Part shown: positions 1 to 6,316 of the stretch, one piece after another
Layout of the letters: each line of letters starts with the position of its first letter
How positions within the stretch are numbered: position 1 is the first letter of the stretch
From: DATBIS01 sp036556805
GTDB taxonomy: Bacteria > Actinomycetota > UBA4738 > HRBIN12
DNA: 11,152 nt
Assembly: GCA_036556805.1 (NCBI GenBank)
Contig: DATBIS010000071.1
Span: 1-11,152, forward strand
Reading direction: 5' to 3'
Made by a program: the position numbers and the translations under genes
The notes under the pieces: model-generated
Database searches by the model: none
The model's input: the letters and a program-made list of their open reading frames with translations, nothing else
Told to the model about the DNA's origin: nothing

Positions 1-2
1 CC

Positions 3-470
3 GAGATCGTGCAGCCCCCCGCCGGCGGGATGGCCCAGGGGCCGGCAGCCGAGACCATCACGGAGCCCGCGAAGCTGCTGCGCATCGCGAGCATGGTGCG
101 CGAGCTGCTCGACGAGACTCGCCAGGCGTCGATCGACGAGCCCGGCCGCAAGCGCCTGCGTGAGATCTACGAGCGCAGCTTCACGGAGCTTCGCGACGTC
201 CTTTCGGAGGATCTCCAGCAGGAGCTCTCGGAGCTCGCGCCGCCGCTCGAGCAGGTGCCGAGCGAATCCGAGATCCGGGTCGCGCAGGCCCAGCTCGTGG
301 GCTGGCTCGAGGGCCTCTTCCACGGGATCCAAGCCGCGATGTTCGCGCAGCAGGCGGCTGCGCGCGCGCAGTTCGAGGAGCTCCGGCGCCGCGGTCTTCC
401 CGGCGGACAACCCCCAGGTCAGCCCCAGGCGCAGCAGCAGGACCCCCGGAGCCCCGGCCAGTACCTCTAG
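3..470 (+). CDS. bpa: Bacterial proteasome activator Bpa/PafE (DUF2587), 5' end probably outside window
   Basis: ATP-independent activator that caps the actinobacterial 20S proteasome and opens its gate for unfolded, non-pupylated substrates (family knowledge). Counting from a GTG at base 9 there are 153 residues. The core, about residues 19-128, matches my recollection of M. tuberculosis Rv3780: EPAKLLRIASMVRELL, then the near-invariant AQAQLVGWLEGLFHGIQ (residues 92-108) and FAQQAAARAQ. A Gly/Pro/Gln-rich linker leads to the C-terminal GQYL (150-153), the proteasome-docking tail with the essential penultimate Tyr. The mycobacterial protein is about 20 residues longer at the N terminus and the frame is open to the window edge, so the true start is probably upstream; GTG at 9 is the only early candidate inside. 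It converges on potC, whose stop lies 1 bp beyond. Family assignment is very secure; the start is not. Confidence 0.93.
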   Translation, partial: EIVQPPAGGMAQGPAAETITEPAKLLRIASMVRELLDETRQASIDEPGRKRLREIYERSFTELRDVLSEDLQQELSELAPPLEQVPSESEIRVAQAQLVGWLEGLFHGIQAAMFAQQAAARAQFEELRRRGLPGGQPPGQPQAQQQDPRSPGQYL

Positions 471-471
471 C

Positions 472-481
472 TCAGTACTGA
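472..481. other. 10-bp palindrome at the bpa/potC convergent stops
   Basis: TCAGTACTGA is a perfect palindrome containing the potC stop codon (TCA on the plus strand, read as TGA), directly after the bpa TAG. No stem long enough for a terminator is visible here, and no T-run follows on either strand. It may be only a coincidence of codon usage; it also explains why potC ends with Gln-Tyr codons resembling those near the end of bpa. Confidence 0.4.
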
Positions 482-1341
482 CCCGCCTGGGTCACCGCGG
501 CCGCCGTCACGGTGTTCTCCATCCCCTCGACCTCGCCGCCGGCACGGGCCGGAGCGAGGCCCTCGCCGCCGCCGGCGAGGCGCTGGGCGAGATAGATCGG
601 CACGAGCATCACGAGCACGACGACCACCGCGACGACGTTCACGATCGGCCGGTTCCTGGGCTGCCGCATGTTGTTGTAGATGAACTTCGGGATCGTATTC
701 TCGTTGCCCGACGTGAGGTTCGTCACGACGATCTCGTCGAACGACAGCGCGAACGCGAGGAGCGCGCCGGCCACGACCGCGGTGCGGATCGCCGGGAACG
801 TCACGTAGCGGAACGTCTGCCAGCCGTCGGCGCCGAGGTCCATCGACGCCTCGACGAGCGAGGTGGGCGTACGCCGGAGCCTCGCGAGCACGTTGTTGTA
901 CACGACGACGATGCAGAACGTCGCGTGCCCGATCACGATCGTCCAGACGCTGAACGGGATCTTGAAGTTGTTGATCGTCGAGTTCAGTGCGATGCCGGTG
1001 ATGATGCCCGGCAGCGCGATCGGCAGCACCAGCAGGAACGAGATCGCGTTGCGCCCGAAGAACCGGAACCGGTGCACGGCAAAGGCCGCGGCGCTCCCCA
1101 GCAGGAGCGCCACCGCCGTCGCGAAGAGCGCCACGGTGAGCGAGGTCCCGAGGGACTCACGGACGAGCGAGTTGTCCCACGCCTGCTTGAAGTACTTCAC
1201 GGTGAAGCTCTCGATCGGCCACTTCTGTCCGACGCTGTTGTTGAACGCATAGATCACGACGATCGCGATCGGCAGGTAGAGGAACACCAGCACGAAGCCG
1301 GAGCCTCCCTTGATCAGCACGCGCGCGAGCCGGGACTCCAC
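472..1341 (-). CDS. potC: Spermidine/putrescine-type ABC transporter permease PotC
   Basis: Inner-membrane permease of a type I ABC importer of the polyamine class, the second of two permeases. The protein has 289 residues and about six predicted membrane segments; the first is near residues 15-33 and the last near 233-255. The cytoplasmic EAA loop that contacts the ATPase is seen as VEASMDLGADGWQTFRYVTFP (about 163-183). The GTG start at 1341-1339 lies one base after the potB stop, with GAGG about 9 nt upstream inside potB, so translation is probably coupled. A roughly 30-residue hydrophilic tail follows the last membrane segment and ends in GQY. It is last in the importer operon and meets bpa tail to tail. 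The exact substrate (spermidine, putrescine or another small cation) cannot be told from the permease. Confidence 0.92.
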   Translation of the reverse strand: MESRLARVLIKGGSGFVLVFLYLPIAIVVIYAFNNSVGQKWPIESFTVKYFKQAWDNSLVRESLGTSLTVALFATAVALLLGSAAAFAVHRFRFFGRNAISFLLVLPIALPGIITGIALNSTINNFKIPFSVWTIVIGHATFCIVVVYNNVLARLRRTPTSLVEASMDLGADGWQTFRYVTFPAIRTAVVAGALLAFALSFDEIVVTNLTSGNENTIPKFIYNNMRQPRNRPIVNVVAVVVVLVMLVPIYLAQRLAGGGEGLAPARAGGEVEGMENTVTAAAVTQAGQY

Positions 1342-1342
1342 G

Positions 1343-2239
1343 TCAGAGCGCCTCGAACGCCTTCAGCCGCCACGCGATGACGAGGTACATCGTCATGATC
1401 GCGATCGGCACGAGCGCGAACGCCGCGGCGAACGGGATGTCGCCGGCAATGCCCTGGCTGTCGTAGATCACGTTGCCGATGAACCGGGTATTGCCCACCA
1501 GCGTGGGTGTGATGTAGTCGCCCAGGGTGAGCGAGAACGAGAAGATCGATCCCGCGACGACGCCCGGGGCGATGATCGGGAGCACGACGCGACGGAACGT
1601 CATCCACCCGCGCCCGCCGAGATCCGAGGACGCCTCCAGGTAGGAGGACGGCACGCGCTCGAGGGCTCCGTAGATCGGCAGGAACGTGAAGGGGAGCCAG
1701 AGGTACACGAACGTGATCCACACGGCGATGTTCGTGTTCGCGATATGGAGGTCGACGCCGACGAGCCCGAAGAGCCAGCCCAGGAAGCCGCCCTGCGACA
1801 GGATCAGCTTCCACGCGAAGATCCGCACCAGGTAGTTCGCCCAGAGCGGGATCACGACCGCCATGAGGAGCACGTTGCGCATGCGCGGTTTCGCCAGGCG
1901 CGCCACGTAGTACGCGAGCGGGAACGCGAGCACGATGTCGGTGAGGGTGACCGCGGTGGCGATCCCGACCGTGCGCAACGCGATCGTCCGGTAGACGGGG
2001 TCGTCGAGCAGGCGCTGGAGGTTCGACGTGCTGAGGTTCTTCACGACGAGCCCCGTGAACGCGTCCAGCCGCCAGAACGCCGAAAAGAGCAGCACGGCGA
2101 GCGCGCCCAGGTAGATGAAGACGAACCACGTGAGCGGCCAGCCGAGGATCAGCGCGAGCTTGAGCCGGGCATGCCGGAACAGGAACGCGGATGCCCGCTC
2201 GAACGGCGACGCCCGGCCCGACTCAGCGGCGACGGCCAC
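1343..2239 (-). CDS. potB: Spermidine/putrescine-type ABC transporter permease PotB
   Basis: First membrane permease of the importer, pairing with PotC to form the translocation channel. It has 298 residues with a hydrophilic N terminus of about 26 residues and about six membrane segments, the first near 27-55. The EAA coupling loop is at about 201-220, reading LEASSDLGGRGWMTFRRVVL, followed by PIIAPGVVAGSIFSFSLTLGDYITP, typical of PotB. The start is GTG at 2239-2237 with GAGGG 7 nt upstream. It follows the binding-protein gene after a 63-bp gap that contains a strong hairpin, and it precedes potC by one base. Length and architecture are normal for the family. Confidence 0.92.
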   Translation of the reverse strand: MAVAAESGRASPFERASAFLFRHARLKLALILGWPLTWFVFIYLGALAVLLFSAFWRLDAFTGLVVKNLSTSNLQRLLDDPVYRTIALRTVGIATAVTLTDIVLAFPLAYYVARLAKPRMRNVLLMAVVIPLWANYLVRIFAWKLILSQGGFLGWLFGLVGVDLHIANTNIAVWITFVYLWLPFTFLPIYGALERVPSSYLEASSDLGGRGWMTFRRVVLPIIAPGVVAGSIFSFSLTLGDYITPTLVGNTRFIGNVIYDSQGIAGDIPFAAAFALVPIAIMTMYLVIAWRLKAFEAL

Positions 2240-2263
2240 GCGCGCGCCCTCGGGGTCGGGACC

Positions 2264-2296
2264 GGACCCGGGGGCCAGTTCGCGGCCCCCGGGTCC
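2264..2296 (-). promoter_or_regulatory. Strong GC hairpin between the binding-protein gene and potB
   Basis: Two 13-base arms (2264-2276 and 2284-2296) are perfect reverse complements around a 7-base loop, AGTTCGC. In the transcript the stem starts 6 nt after the potD-like stop and ends 24 nt before the potB start. No T-run follows, so it is not a classic rho-independent terminator. In many binding-protein operons such a stem protects the upstream mRNA from 3' exonucleases or partly terminates, so more binding protein than permease is made; that role is inferred here. The stem itself is directly visible. Confidence 0.75.
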
Positions 2297-2302
2297 TCGC
2301 CG

Positions 2303-3571
2303 CTACGCCCCGGTGATCTCGGTCCACTTCTGCAACCAGACCGAGTAGTCCGCACATACGTTGCCACGGTCGTCGTGGCAGTTGGCCTCCGGCGTCTTCC
2401 ACAGGTAGAGCTCGTTCAGGAACTCGACGTTCCCGCAGAACGAGTACTCGACCGTGTTCACGAGGTCCTCGCCACCCTTGCCGAGGCCCTTCGCGATCTC
2501 GGCGCACGACGCCGTGTTGCTGCCCGCGGCGCCGTACCAGATGCCGACCTCGGCCTGGACGTCGGGCCGCATCGTGTACTCCATCCACTTCAGCATGCAG
2601 TTCGGGTGCTGGGCGTGCGCGGAGATCATCCACGTGTCGGCCCAGCCGGTCACGCCCTCCGACGGGATGACGGCCGCTGCGGGCGCGTCCTTCGAGTACG
2701 TGAGGTTCACCGGCCATGCGGTGCCCACCACCATCGAACCGTCGAGGAAGCCGTCGATCTCGTCCGTGTAGAGCGCCCAGTACCTCGCGAGCAGCGGCTT
2801 CTGCGCCTTCAGGAGGTTCACCGCCGCGTCGAGCTGGTCGGTCGTGAGCTCGTACGGGTCGGTGATCCCCAGCTCGGGGTTGTGCGCCTTCAGGTACACG
2901 GCCGCATCGGCGATGTAGATCGGGTCGTTGTACGCGGTGATGTTCCCGGCGTACGGGTTCGGCTGGCCGTTCAGCGTGGGCTCGAAGGTCACGTCCCAGC
3001 TCGTGGGGGCCGGCTTCACGACGTCGGTGTTGTACATGAGGAAGTTCGGCCCGTACATGTACGGCACGCCGTACACGTTGCCGTCCACGACGTAATGCTT
3101 GTTGTTCGTGCCGGTGTCCGGCTTCAGCGGGTCGATCACGTTCGCGAACTCAGGGAACAGCGACGTGTCCACCGCGCCCACATCCCCGCCCGCGATGAGC
3201 TTGTTCGACGCGTTGCCGGAGGCCGAGACGCCGTCGTACTGCGTCCCGCCGCCCTGGCGCATGAGCGTCACCATCTCGTCGGAGGTGTCCGCGTACTTGT
3301 GCGTGACGATGCAGCCCGTCTCGTTCTCGAAGGGATGCACCCAGTCGAACGCGTCGCTGTTCGAGCCGTCCTCCGTGTACCCGTTCCACGCGATGAGGTT
3401 GAGCTCGCCCTCGCCCTCCCCGATCGAGTCGTACACGACGGGCGGCTCGATCCCGCCTCCGGTCGTACCGCCACCGGTCGCGCCCGGCGCGGAGCTTCCG
3501 TCGTTGCCGCACGCGGCGGCCACGATCAGGAGCACGCTCGCCACCGCGAGCAGCCTGCTCACCTTCATCAT
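2303..3571 (-). CDS. potD: Polyamine-type ABC transporter substrate-binding lipoprotein (PotD-like)
   Basis: Extracytoplasmic solute receptor that delivers polyamine or a similar cation to PotBC. It has 422 residues. A lipoprotein signal is seen: MMKVSR, a hydrophobic stretch, then VAAAC with lipidated Cys21, followed by a Gly/Ser/Thr linker (22-41). The mature domain begins with LNLIAWNGYTEDG and includes DEMVTLMRQGGGTQYD (98-113). GWADTWMI (309-316) aligns with the PotD segment that carries polyamine-contacting Trp255 and Asp257 in E. coli, giving W310 and D312. MEYTMRPDVQAEV (330-342) is also family-typical. Six further cysteines (87, 325, 356, 379, 398, 406) could form disulfides outside the cell. 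The first ATG overlaps the potA stop as ATGA; a second ATG follows at once, with a GGAGGAGGGGG ribosome site upstream. Confidence 0.9.
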   Translation of the reverse strand: MMKVSRLLAVASVLLIVAAACGNDGSSAPGATGGGTTGGGIEPPVVYDSIGEGEGELNLIAWNGYTEDGSNSDAFDWVHPFENETGCIVTHKYADTSDEMVTLMRQGGGTQYDGVSASGNASNKLIAGGDVGAVDTSLFPEFANVIDPLKPDTGTNNKHYVVDGNVYGVPYMYGPNFLMYNTDVVKPAPTSWDVTFEPTLNGQPNPYAGNITAYNDPIYIADAAVYLKAHNPELGITDPYELTTDQLDAAVNLLKAQKPLLARYWALYTDEIDGFLDGSMVVGTAWPVNLTYSKDAPAAAVIPSEGVTGWADTWMISAHAQHPNCMLKWMEYTMRPDVQAEVGIWYGAAGSNTASCAEIAKGLGKGGEDLVNTVEYSFCGNVEFLNELYLWKTPEANCHDDRGNVCADYSVWLQKWTEITGA

Positions 3572-4689
3572 CCTGCCCCCTCCTCCGGGTCCGGGGACCC
3601 TTCGTTCGAACCCCCGGCCGCTTCGACCGAACGGTTGTTCCTTCGTTGCCAGACGAGGCGCACCGCCTTGCCCTTGACCTGGAGCGCCTCCATCGAGGAC
3701 GTCGCCAGGTTCTGCTGCATGACGACGAGTGTGCCCCCGACGTCCAGGTCGACGATGTACCTGGTGATCGCACCCAGGTATACGACGTCTCGCACGTGGC
3801 CGGTTGCCGTGCAGTCGTCCGCGGTCGCCCGCTGCTCGGGCGAGACCATCGAGATCTTCTCCGGCCGGATCGTGAACGCGGCCTCGCTGCCGGTCACGGC
3901 CTTCGCGGCATCGCCCGCGAGCACGTTCGACACGCCTACGAACCCGGCCACGAATCCGGTGACAGGGCGCTCGTAGACCTCCGCGGGCGTGCCGACCTGC
4001 TCGATGAGCCCGTGGTTGAACACGGCCATGCGGTCGCTCATCGTGAGCGCCTCTTCCTGGTCGTGCGTGACGTAGATGAACGTGAGGCCGACCGCCTGCT
4101 GGATCTGCTTGAGCTCGATCTGCATCGCCTGCCGAAGCTTCAGGTCGAGCGCGCCGAGTGGCTCGTCGAGCAACAGCACCTTCGGACGGTTCACGAGCGC
4201 GCGCGCGAGCGCCACGCGCTGCCGCTGGCCGCCGGAGAGCTGGCCCGGCTTGCGTTCGCCGAAGGTCCCGAGCTGCACCATCGCGAGCGCATCGTTCACG
4301 CGATCGCGTCGCTCGTCCTTCGGCACCTTCTTCACGCGAAGGCCGTACTCGACGTTCTGCTCGACGGTCATGTGCGGGAACAGCGCGTAGTCCTGGAAGA
4401 CCGTGTTCACGTCCCGCTCGTACGGCGCGAGCTTCGAGACGTCCTGCCCGTCCAGGTAGATCCGGCCGGACGTCGGCGCCTCGAAGCCCGCGATCATCCG
4501 AAGGCACGTGGTCTTGCCCGATCCCGAAGGTCCCAGCATCGAGAAGAACTCCCCCGGGAGCACGTCGAGGTCGACGCCGCCCACGGCCTCGACGTCGCCG
4601 AAGCGCTTCACCACCTGCTCGAGCCGCACGGCCGGGCTCGTCCCCGCCGCCGCCGCCGACTCCTCCAACCGGGCCCCCGCCTGTGCCAA
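3568..4689 (-). CDS. potA: Polyamine-type ABC transporter ATPase PotA
   Basis: Cytoplasmic ATPase that powers the PotBC/PotD importer. From the TTG at 4689 it has 373 residues: Walker A GPSGSGKTT (53-61), Q-loop VFQDYALFP (97-105), signature LSGGQRQRVALARAL (151-165), Walker B VLLLDEP (171-177), D-loop GALD, H-loop His209, and a C-terminal TOBE-like region of about 130 residues that includes FTIRPEKI. The frame stays open upstream into pyrD, so the start must be chosen. TTG at 4689-4687 has GGAGGA a few bases upstream (spacing short). Alternatives are an in-frame TTG further upstream with no ribosome site, and a GTG at 4629 just before RLEQVVKRFG. Homology to the family begins only around residue 21. 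The stop overlaps the PotD-like start by 4 nt. Function is secure, start moderate. Confidence 0.9.
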   Translation of the reverse strand: MAQAGARLEESAAAAGTSPAVRLEQVVKRFGDVEAVGGVDLDVLPGEFFSMLGPSGSGKTTCLRMIAGFEAPTSGRIYLDGQDVSKLAPYERDVNTVFQDYALFPHMTVEQNVEYGLRVKKVPKDERRDRVNDALAMVQLGTFGERKPGQLSGGQRQRVALARALVNRPKVLLLDEPLGALDLKLRQAMQIELKQIQQAVGLTFIYVTHDQEEALTMSDRMAVFNHGLIEQVGTPAEVYERPVTGFVAGFVGVSNVLAGDAAKAVTGSEAAFTIRPEKISMVSPEQRATADDCTATGHVRDVVYLGAITRYIVDLDVGGTLVVMQQNLATSSMEALQVKGKAVRLVWQRRNNRSVEAAGGSNEGSPDPEEGAG

Positions 4690-4718
4690 CTCTCCTCCGC
4701 CGGTTGCGAACTCGGCCA

Positions 4719-4746
4719 AGTTTGAATGGGCGTGATCGTTCCACAA
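4719..4746 (-). promoter_or_regulatory. Weak candidate promoter for the potADBC operon
   Basis: The 88-bp gap between the pyrD stop and the potA start contains the least GC-rich patch nearby. On the minus strand TTGTGG (4746-4741) and CAAACT (4724-4719) are 16 bp apart and would place a transcript start some 20 nt before the potA TTG. Both boxes match consensus only partly, so reading from pyrD into potA is equally possible. A 10-bp NotI-type palindrome (AGCGGCCGCT, 4746-4755) touches the upstream edge; no terminator is seen in the gap. Confidence 0.22.
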
Positions 4747-4777
4747 GCGGCCGCTCCGGCGCAACGACCGCTCCCCG

Positions 4778-5788
4778 CTACGCCGAACCGACCAGCGAGG
4801 GCACGTCGGTCCCCCTCGCGCGCAGGACGTCGGCGAGCCCGCGGGCGAGCGTTCCGACGATCCCGGGCCCTTCGAAGAGCATCGCCGTGTAGATCTGCAC
4901 GGTCGTCGCGCCGGCCTCCAGGCACGCGAGCGCCTGGCGGACCGTGCCGATCCCCCCGGAGGCGTTGAGGGGAATCGTCCCGCCGGTCGCCGCCCGCACG
5001 GAGCGAACGATCGCGGGCGTGCCCGCCGCGAGCGGCCGGCCCGAGAGCCCGCCCCTTCCCATCGCGAGCCGGGCGTCGGCGACGGGCCGCGTGTTCGAGC
5101 ACGTGAGCGCGGCCGCACCGGCGTCCCTCGCGGCAACGGCAAGCCGGAGCGCGTGGTCCTCCTCGGCATCGGTTTCGAAGCGCGGAAGCTTCACGACCAC
5201 CGGCCTGCCCGTCCGCGCGACGAGCCGTTCGATCACCTCGGCGATGTGCGCGCCCTCGTGCGCCCAGGTCGCGTTCGGTGAGCTCGCGTTCAGCTCGAAG
5301 CCGTCGACGAAGGGTCGGAGGACGCCGGCGGCGGCGAGCACGTCGTCGAGCCCCTCGTCGGCGAGCGAGACGAAGCGAGGCGCCGTGCGTGGCGACGCGA
5401 GGAGGCGCCTCGCCACGACGTCCGTGCCCGGGTTCGGCATGCCCATCGCGTTCACGAGCGACCCGGCGTCTCGATCGCGCGCGATCCTCGGCTTCGGGTG
5501 GCCGGCGCGCGGCGCGCGCGTGACCGTCCCGCCCACGACGTAGCCGAACCCGAGCCGGCCGAGCGCGCCGAGGTGCACGCATCCCTTGTCGAAGCCGGCA
5601 GCGAGCGCGATCGGGTTCGCGAGATCGATGCCGGCGAGGCTCACGCGCAGCCGGGGGTCGGCCGGTGCGCGCCCGCCGATGCGTTCCCACGGGAACGGGA
5701 ACTCGAGCAACGCGCCGGCGACGCGATGCGCGGCCTCCGGCGGAAGCGCGAAGAACACCCGACGCCCGACGGCCGAGTACCACCCCAT
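4778..5788 (-). CDS. pyrD: Dihydroorotate dehydrogenase, class 2 (quinone-dependent)
   Basis: Flavoenzyme of de novo pyrimidine synthesis that oxidises dihydroorotate to orotate and passes electrons to membrane quinone. It has 336 residues, normal for class 2. An N-terminal amphipathic stretch (YSAVGRRVFFALPPEAAHRVAGALL, about 4-28) matches the membrane-binding helices of class 2. The FMN barrel follows: AAGFDKG (63-69), GTVT (87-90), NAMGMPNPG (113-121), NASSPN (167-172) with Ser170 where class 2 has its catalytic Ser and class 1 a Cys, VVVKLPR (197-203), GGLSGRPL (246-253), ASGGIG (276-281) and VQIYTAMLFEGPG (297-309). Odd points: the usual Thr after SSPN is Ala, and the PGLR motif that normally follows is replaced by TWAHEG. 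ATG at 5788 has AGGGG 5 nt upstream. It lies head to head with pyrE and upstream of potA on the same strand. Confidence 0.9.
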   Translation of the reverse strand: MGWYSAVGRRVFFALPPEAAHRVAGALLEFPFPWERIGGRAPADPRLRVSLAGIDLANPIALAAGFDKGCVHLGALGRLGFGYVVGGTVTRAPRAGHPKPRIARDRDAGSLVNAMGMPNPGTDVVARRLLASPRTAPRFVSLADEGLDDVLAAAGVLRPFVDGFELNASSPNATWAHEGAHIAEVIERLVARTGRPVVVKLPRFETDAEEDHALRLAVAARDAGAAALTCSNTRPVADARLAMGRGGLSGRPLAAGTPAIVRSVRAATGGTIPLNASGGIGTVRQALACLEAGATTVQIYTAMLFEGPGIVGTLARGLADVLRARGTDVPSLVGSA

Positions 5789-5810
5789 CGGGGCCCTATG
5801 CTAGCCGCGG
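5789..5810. promoter_or_regulatory. Overlapping two-way -10 region between pyrD and pyrE
   Basis: The start codons of pyrD (ATG ending at 5788) and pyrE (ATG from 5798) are 9 bp apart. The near-palindrome CTATGCTAG (5796-5804) reads as TATGCT on the plus strand (5797-5802) and TAGCAT on the minus strand (5803-5798); both fit the TANNNT pattern of -10 boxes. The plus box would place a transcript start at about 5809-5810, where a GTG in the pyrE frame begins. The minus box would place one about 3 nt before the pyrD ATG. No good -35 box is seen on either side. Leaderless or near-leaderless transcription is the simplest reading, but it is an inference. Confidence 0.35.
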
Positions 5811-6316
5811 TGAACGACGACCTCGCTCGGCGGATGGTCGAGGTTTCCGAGCTGCGCGGCGACTTCGTCCTCTCCTCGGGGCAACGCTCGACCGTCTACT
5901 TCGACAAGTTCCGGTTCCTCACCGATCCGCCGCTCCTTCGCGAGGTCGCCCACGCCGTCGCGGGCCTCACCCCCGGCGGCGTCGATCATCTCGCGGCGCC
6001 CGAGGGCGCCGCGACGCTGCTCGCCGCCGCCGTCTCCCTCGAGACGGGCCTGCCGCTCGCCGTCGTCCGCAAGGAGCCGAAGGCCTACGGCACGAAGGGC
6101 CAGGTGGAAGGGCACGCGCCCGCCGGCGCGAACGCGCTGCTGATCGAGGACGTGAGCACGACCGGGCACCAGGTGCTCGCGGCCGCGCGCGCTCTGGAAG
6201 AGGTCGGCGTGAAGATCGTGCGGATCGTGCTCGCGCTCGATCGCGGCGGCGCGGATCACCTTCGAGCGGCGGGGTACGACGTGGCGGCGGTTGCGAGCCT
6301 TCGGCCGGACGGCTAG
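5798..6316 (+). CDS. pyrE: Orotate phosphoribosyltransferase
   Basis: Joins orotate and PRPP to give orotidine 5'-monophosphate, the step after PyrD; cytoplasmic, normally a dimer. From ATG 5798 it has 172 residues. Seen are LSSGQRSTVYFDKFRF (25-40), the catalytic flexible loop RKEPKAYGTKGQVEG (91-105) with its lysines, and the PRPP-binding motif ALLIEDVSTTGHQ (113-125), where the first acidic residue is Glu rather than Asp, as in many family members. GTG at 5810 is an alternative start (168 residues, beginning NDDLARRM) and fits a leaderless transcript better; neither start has a good ribosome site. The length is short but normal for bacterial PyrE. Its TAG shares the four bases CTAG with the stop of the convergent methyltransferase gene. 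Confidence 0.9.
   Translation: MLAAVNDDLARRMVEVSELRGDFVLSSGQRSTVYFDKFRFLTDPPLLREVAHAVAGLTPGGVDHLAAPEGAATLLAAAVSLETGLPLAVVRKEPKAYGTKGQVEGHAPAGANALLIEDVSTTGHQVLAAARALEEVGVKIVRIVLALDRGGADHLRAAGYDVAAVASLRPDG

Noticed and set aside
472..486. PotC ends in GQY, resembling the GQYL proteasome-docking tail of the convergent Bpa
   Set aside because: Docking needs a penultimate Tyr, whereas in PotC the Tyr is last. The likeness follows from the local palindrome around CAGTAC rather than from shared function.
1310..3976. Long plus-strand open frame opposite potB, potD and potA
   Set aside because: Its translation is almost all Arg, Asp, His, Glu and Val with no recognisable domain, while the minus strand carries three clear transporter genes. 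It is an antisense shadow.
3572..4744. Fusion of an upstream frame to the binding protein (open frame from 4744 to 2303)
   Set aside because: The part before the lipoprotein signal is antisense-like filler inside potA; MMKVSR with its signal peptide, lipobox and ribosome site marks the true start.
4746..4755. AGCGGCCGCT palindrome as a terminator between pyrD and potA
   Set aside because: It has no loop and no T-run; a 10-bp palindrome of G and C is expected by chance in DNA of this composition.
4690..5169. Upstream extension of the potA frame, giving a protein of about 530 residues
   Set aside because: The extension overlaps conserved pyrD coding sequence and reads as Arg/Pro/Ser-rich filler; ATPase homology begins only after about base 4630.
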